Source: Mangrovimicrobium sp033283325
Lineage (GTDB): Bacteria > Pseudomonadota > Gammaproteobacteria > Pseudomonadales > Halieaceae
Assembly: GCA_033283325.1 (NCBI GenBank)
Contig: JAWMQO010000001.1
Coordinates: 124,001-188,000, forward strand
Length of the DNA stretch: 64,000 nt
Reading direction: 5' to 3'
Both the position numbers and the translations under genes were made by a program. This document shows positions 62,022 through 64,000 of this stretch, in pieces (the first letter of the stretch is position 1; every line of letters begins with the position of its first letter). The notes under the pieces were generated by a model. The model ran no database searches and was not told the origin of the DNA. It saw nothing but the letters and a program-made list of their open reading frames with translations.

Positions 62022-62687
62022 TCAGCTGGCCTGCAGGCGAAGGAAGGGATTTGCGGCCCGGAAGCGCCAGTCGGTGAAGCGCACCGGGGCGTCGAGTACG
62101 CCGACGCAGATACAGTCGCGATCCCGGGTGGCTGTCGGGGTGTGACGGTCCTGCGCATCGCGCATCAGGAAGTCTCCGGCGCTGTAGCGGCCTTCCTCGT
62201 CGGAAAAGCTGCCTTCCAGCACCAGGGTCAGTTCATTGCCGCGGTGGGAGTGCTGGGGAATGCTGCCGCTGGCACGAATGTGGTAGAGGGCGAATTCATT
62301 GTTCCTGTCACCGGTGCGCAGGCGGCAGATGCGAACGTTTCTGCCCATCCGCTGCCAGTCGAGATCGGCGTAGTCGCCGCGCATCAGGCGCTGCACCAGT
62401 GCCGGGTAGCCGCCATCGCCTGCCGCAGTGCTGCTGGGGCTGCGGTAGCTCAGGGGCTCTGCCTCCTCGTCCAGCCGCGCCATGACGGTATCCAGCAGGT
62501 GCTCGCTCACATTCCGGGGCTGGAGTTTTTCGAATAGCGCGGATCCGAGATCCTGCAGTTGCCGGTGCCGGCGACGGCACTGTTCGCAGTAATTGAGGTG
62601 CAGTGAGACGCAGGTTGAGGGCGCCAGTTCAAGGGCGCCGGAAGCGTGCTCGCTGAGCAGGCGGGTGTCTGGGTGATGGTGAATCAT
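62022..62687 (-). CDS. chrR: ChrR-type zinc-binding anti-sigma factor
   Basis: The 221-residue protein has an N-terminal zinc anti-sigma domain (LSEHASGAL, SLHLNYCEQCRRRHRQL with the H-x3-C-x2-C ligands) and a C-terminal cupin (HSHRGNELTLVLEGSFSDEEGRYSAGDFLMRD). ChrR proteins hold RpoE inactive until singlet oxygen or related stress. The start codon overlaps the sigma-factor stop by four bases (ATGA), so the two are translationally coupled. Confidence 0.93.
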   Translation of the reverse strand: MIHHHPDTRLLSEHASGALELAPSTCVSLHLNYCEQCRRRHRQLQDLGSALFEKLQPRNVSEHLLDTVMARLDEEAEPLSYRSPSSTAAGDGGYPALVQRLMRGDYADLDWQRMGRNVRICRLRTGDRNNEFALYHIRASGSIPQHSHRGNELTLVLEGSFSDEEGRYSAGDFLMRDAQDRHTPTATRDRDCICVGVLDAPVRFTDWRFRAANPFLRLQAS

Positions 62688-63295
62688 AAGCCTCGTTCTT
62701 CCACCAGTAGCTGCAGTTTGTTCATGGCCAGCCGCACCCGGGATTTGACGGTTCCCAGGGGCAGGTCCAGTTCCTCGGCCACTTCGCTGTGGGATTTGCC
62801 CTCCATGTAGATCTTCGCCAGGATTTGCGCCTGTTCGTGCGGAATGGCCGAGAGCATCTCCCTGATCCGCACGGCGTCGCGCTTCATTTGTACGCTGGTG
62901 AACAGTTCCGTGGTTTCACTGTCCGGCCAGATGTCATCCGCGCTCAGCGGGGTGTCGAACTTCTGCAGGCGGCGGTACAAGTCTGTCCGGCAGTTGCGCG
63001 CAATGGTGTAGATCCAGGTGCTCGCCGAGGCCTTGCGCGCGTTGTACTTCGCCGCTTTCTGCCAGACCTTGATCATCACCTCCTGCACCAGCTCTTCCGC
63101 GTGGTTGGCCGCAAGGGCCGAGCCGTTCAGGGCGAAGGCCTTCACCAGGGGCGCGAAATGCTTGAAAAGACGCGCGAAGGCCTCGCGGTCGCGACGCGCT
63201 CCCACCAGTTCCAGGCACTGGCTCCATTCGTCGTCGCGTCGCTCGCTTGTGTCCGGGCCGTCAGTTATGGCCATTCGGCGGATTGCTCCTGTCAT
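62684..63295 (-). CDS. rpoE: RpoE-like ECF sigma factor partnered with ChrR
   Basis: The 203-residue protein has sigma-70 region 2 (AFARLFKHFAPLVKAFAL, AEELVQEVMIKVWQKAAKYNARKASASTWIYTIARNCRTDLYRR) and region 4 (LSAIPHEQAQILAKIYMEGKSHSEVAEELDLPLGTVKSRVRLAMNKL). The pairing with ChrR places it in the ECF11-type group that answers singlet oxygen. ATG 63295 is used; ATG 63274, seven codons later, has AGGAG upstream and is an equal alternative. A matching promoter is at 63342-63371, so it probably controls itself. Confidence 0.93.
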   Translation of the reverse strand: MTGAIRRMAITDGPDTSERRDDEWSQCLELVGARRDREAFARLFKHFAPLVKAFALNGSALAANHAEELVQEVMIKVWQKAAKYNARKASASTWIYTIARNCRTDLYRRLQKFDTPLSADDIWPDSETTELFTSVQMKRDAVRIREMLSAIPHEQAQILAKIYMEGKSHSEVAEELDLPLGTVKSRVRLAMNKLQLLVEERGL

Positions 63296-63341
63296 AGTTG
63301 GCTCGCTCGGTCGAGTCTAGCACCCTTCGTATCTACGCAAA

Positions 63342-63413
63342 TGGTTACGCAGGTACCGCCTGTTCGGATCATCGGGGATCGGATGATCCACCAGCAGCCC
63401 GGGCGCGTAATAT
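63342..63413. promoter_or_regulatory. Paired divergent ECF (RpoE/ChrR-type) promoters
   Basis: To the right, TGATCC (63384-63389), 18 bp and TAATAT (63408-63413) lead to the amine oxidase gene. To the left, TGATCC (minus strand, 63371-63366), 18 bp and TAACCA (63347-63342) lead to the sigma gene. The two -35 boxes form the perfect inverted repeat GGATCATC-N8-GATGATCC at 63366-63389. TGATCC is the known -35 element of RpoE-ChrR promoters in Rhodobacter. Confidence 0.75.
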
Positions 63414-63453
63414 TTGCAGGAGTTTCACCTTGGCTTGAGGCGGGTTGCGCGAA

Positions 63454-64000
63454 ATGAAAATAGCGGTGGTTGGATCGGGTATTTCGGGATTGGCCTGTGC
63501 GCACTATCTCAGCGGCGCGCACGAGGTTCATGTACTCGAGCGGGAATCCCGCATAGGCGGCCACACCGCCACTGTAGACGTAGCCCTCGGAGGCCGTCGT
63601 TTTGCCATCGATACGGGCTTCATCGTTTACAACGACTGGACCTACCCCGGTTTCATCAGCCTGCTGGATGAGTTGGGGGTCAAAGGGAAGCCCACCGAGA
63701 TGAGTTTCAGCCTGTCGGACACCGCCAGCGGACTGGAATATGCCGGCTCCAACCTCAATACGCTCTTCGCCCAGCGCCGCAATCTCGCGTCACCGCGTTT
63801 CCTCGGCATGCTGCGGGACATCCTGCGTTTCAACCGGGAGGCGGTAGCGGACCTGGAGGCGGGAAGAGTCGACGGGGAGACCACGCTTGGCGAATACCTG
63901 AGGCGGGGCGCTTACGGGCAGGCGTTCCGGGACTATTACCTGGTTCCCATGGGTTCGGCCATCTGGTCCGCGGATACTCCGGTTATGCTCGAGTTCCCGC
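63454..64000 (+). CDS. FAD-dependent amine oxidase-like protein (3' end outside the window)
   Basis: The first 182 residues are seen. They begin MKIAVVGSGISGLACAHYLSG, the dinucleotide loop GSGISG, followed by HEVHVLERESRIGGHTATV, the second FAD motif, and FAIDTGFIVYNDWTYPGF. This is the NAD(P)/FAD-dependent oxidoreductase found next to RpoE-ChrR loci, often with DUF1365 and cyclopropane-fatty-acid synthase genes (known in Rhodobacter), which may follow outside the window. The promoter at 63384-63413 makes it a likely sigma target. Confidence 0.9.
   Translation, partial: MKIAVVGSGISGLACAHYLSGAHEVHVLERESRIGGHTATVDVALGGRRFAIDTGFIVYNDWTYPGFISLLDELGVKGKPTEMSFSLSDTASGLEYAGSNLNTLFAQRRNLASPRFLGMLRDILRFNREAVADLEAGRVDGETTLGEYLRRGAYGQAFRDYYLVPMGSAIWSADTPVMLEFP

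Noticed and set aside
1..64000. Mobile elements, CRISPR arrays, tRNA or rRNA genes
   Set aside because: I looked for transposase or integrase motifs, regularly spaced repeats and cloverleaf or rRNA signatures and saw none that I could support.

Overview
The window looks like chromosomal DNA of a GC-rich, Gram-negative, probably marine gammaproteobacterium of the Halieaceae/Cellvibrionales type. This is inferred from the long TonB-dependent receptors, lipoprotein signals, an RpoE/ChrR pair, YjbQ, and the mix of glycoside hydrolases with many P450, Rieske and SDR enzymes. I recognise no rRNA, tRNA, CRISPR array, transposase or phage gene. Both edges cut genes: a DeoR regulator on the left and an FAD-dependent amine oxidase on the right.

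Layout. (1) 1-8.8 kb is a complete L-rhamnose catabolic locus. It holds a DeoR-type regulator, an isomerase, a fused aldolase/lactaldehyde dehydrogenase and, divergently, an NCS1-like permease, an FGGY kinase and an FMN L-lactate dehydrogenase, so rhamnose can be taken to DHAP and pyruvate. (2) 8.8-14.9 kb has a PKD-bearing lipoprotein hydrolase divergent from a TonB receptor, then a TetR regulator. (3) 15.2-33.1 kb is an oxygenase-rich catabolic island: lactonase, Rieske oxygenase, two SDRs, VOC protein and LLM monooxygenase; an acyl-CoA synthetase and an MFS carrier; two more SDRs; P450 plus a double-hotdog dehydratase; TauD dioxygenase plus a CMD-fold protein; VOC, SDR, NTF2-like protein and TetR. 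(4) 33.3-39.6 kb and 46.9-51.0 kb carry two diverged copies of a P450-SDR-NTF2-like cassette. Between them lie a second TonB receptor, a GH106 alpha-L-rhamnosidase, a TetR repressor and a third TonB receptor. (5) 51-56.8 kb has a beta-propeller lipoprotein, a GH79-like lipoprotein, a secreted esterase and TesB. (6) 56.9-64 kb has an amidohydrolase/AraC pair, GNAT plus fatty acyl-CoA ligase, YjbQ, and an RpoE-ChrR unit divergent from an FAD amine oxidase.

How it may work together (inference). Outer-membrane receptors import a rhamnosylated or glucuronosylated natural product. GH106 and GH79-like enzymes remove sugars, the rhamnose locus burns the rhamnose, and the P450/Rieske/LLM/lactonase/SDR/CoA-ligase/hydratase set opens and degrades a cyclic aglycone. 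The best new signals are regulatory: a six-copy motif (GCTAAYA-N3-TGACGAA-N-AT) upstream of most operons of the island; two near-identical palindromes in identical promoter settings, probably the operator of the TetR at 43.9 kb; a paired divergent ECF promoter at 63.3-63.4 kb; and a P450 that lacks the usual acid-alcohol pair in its I helix.
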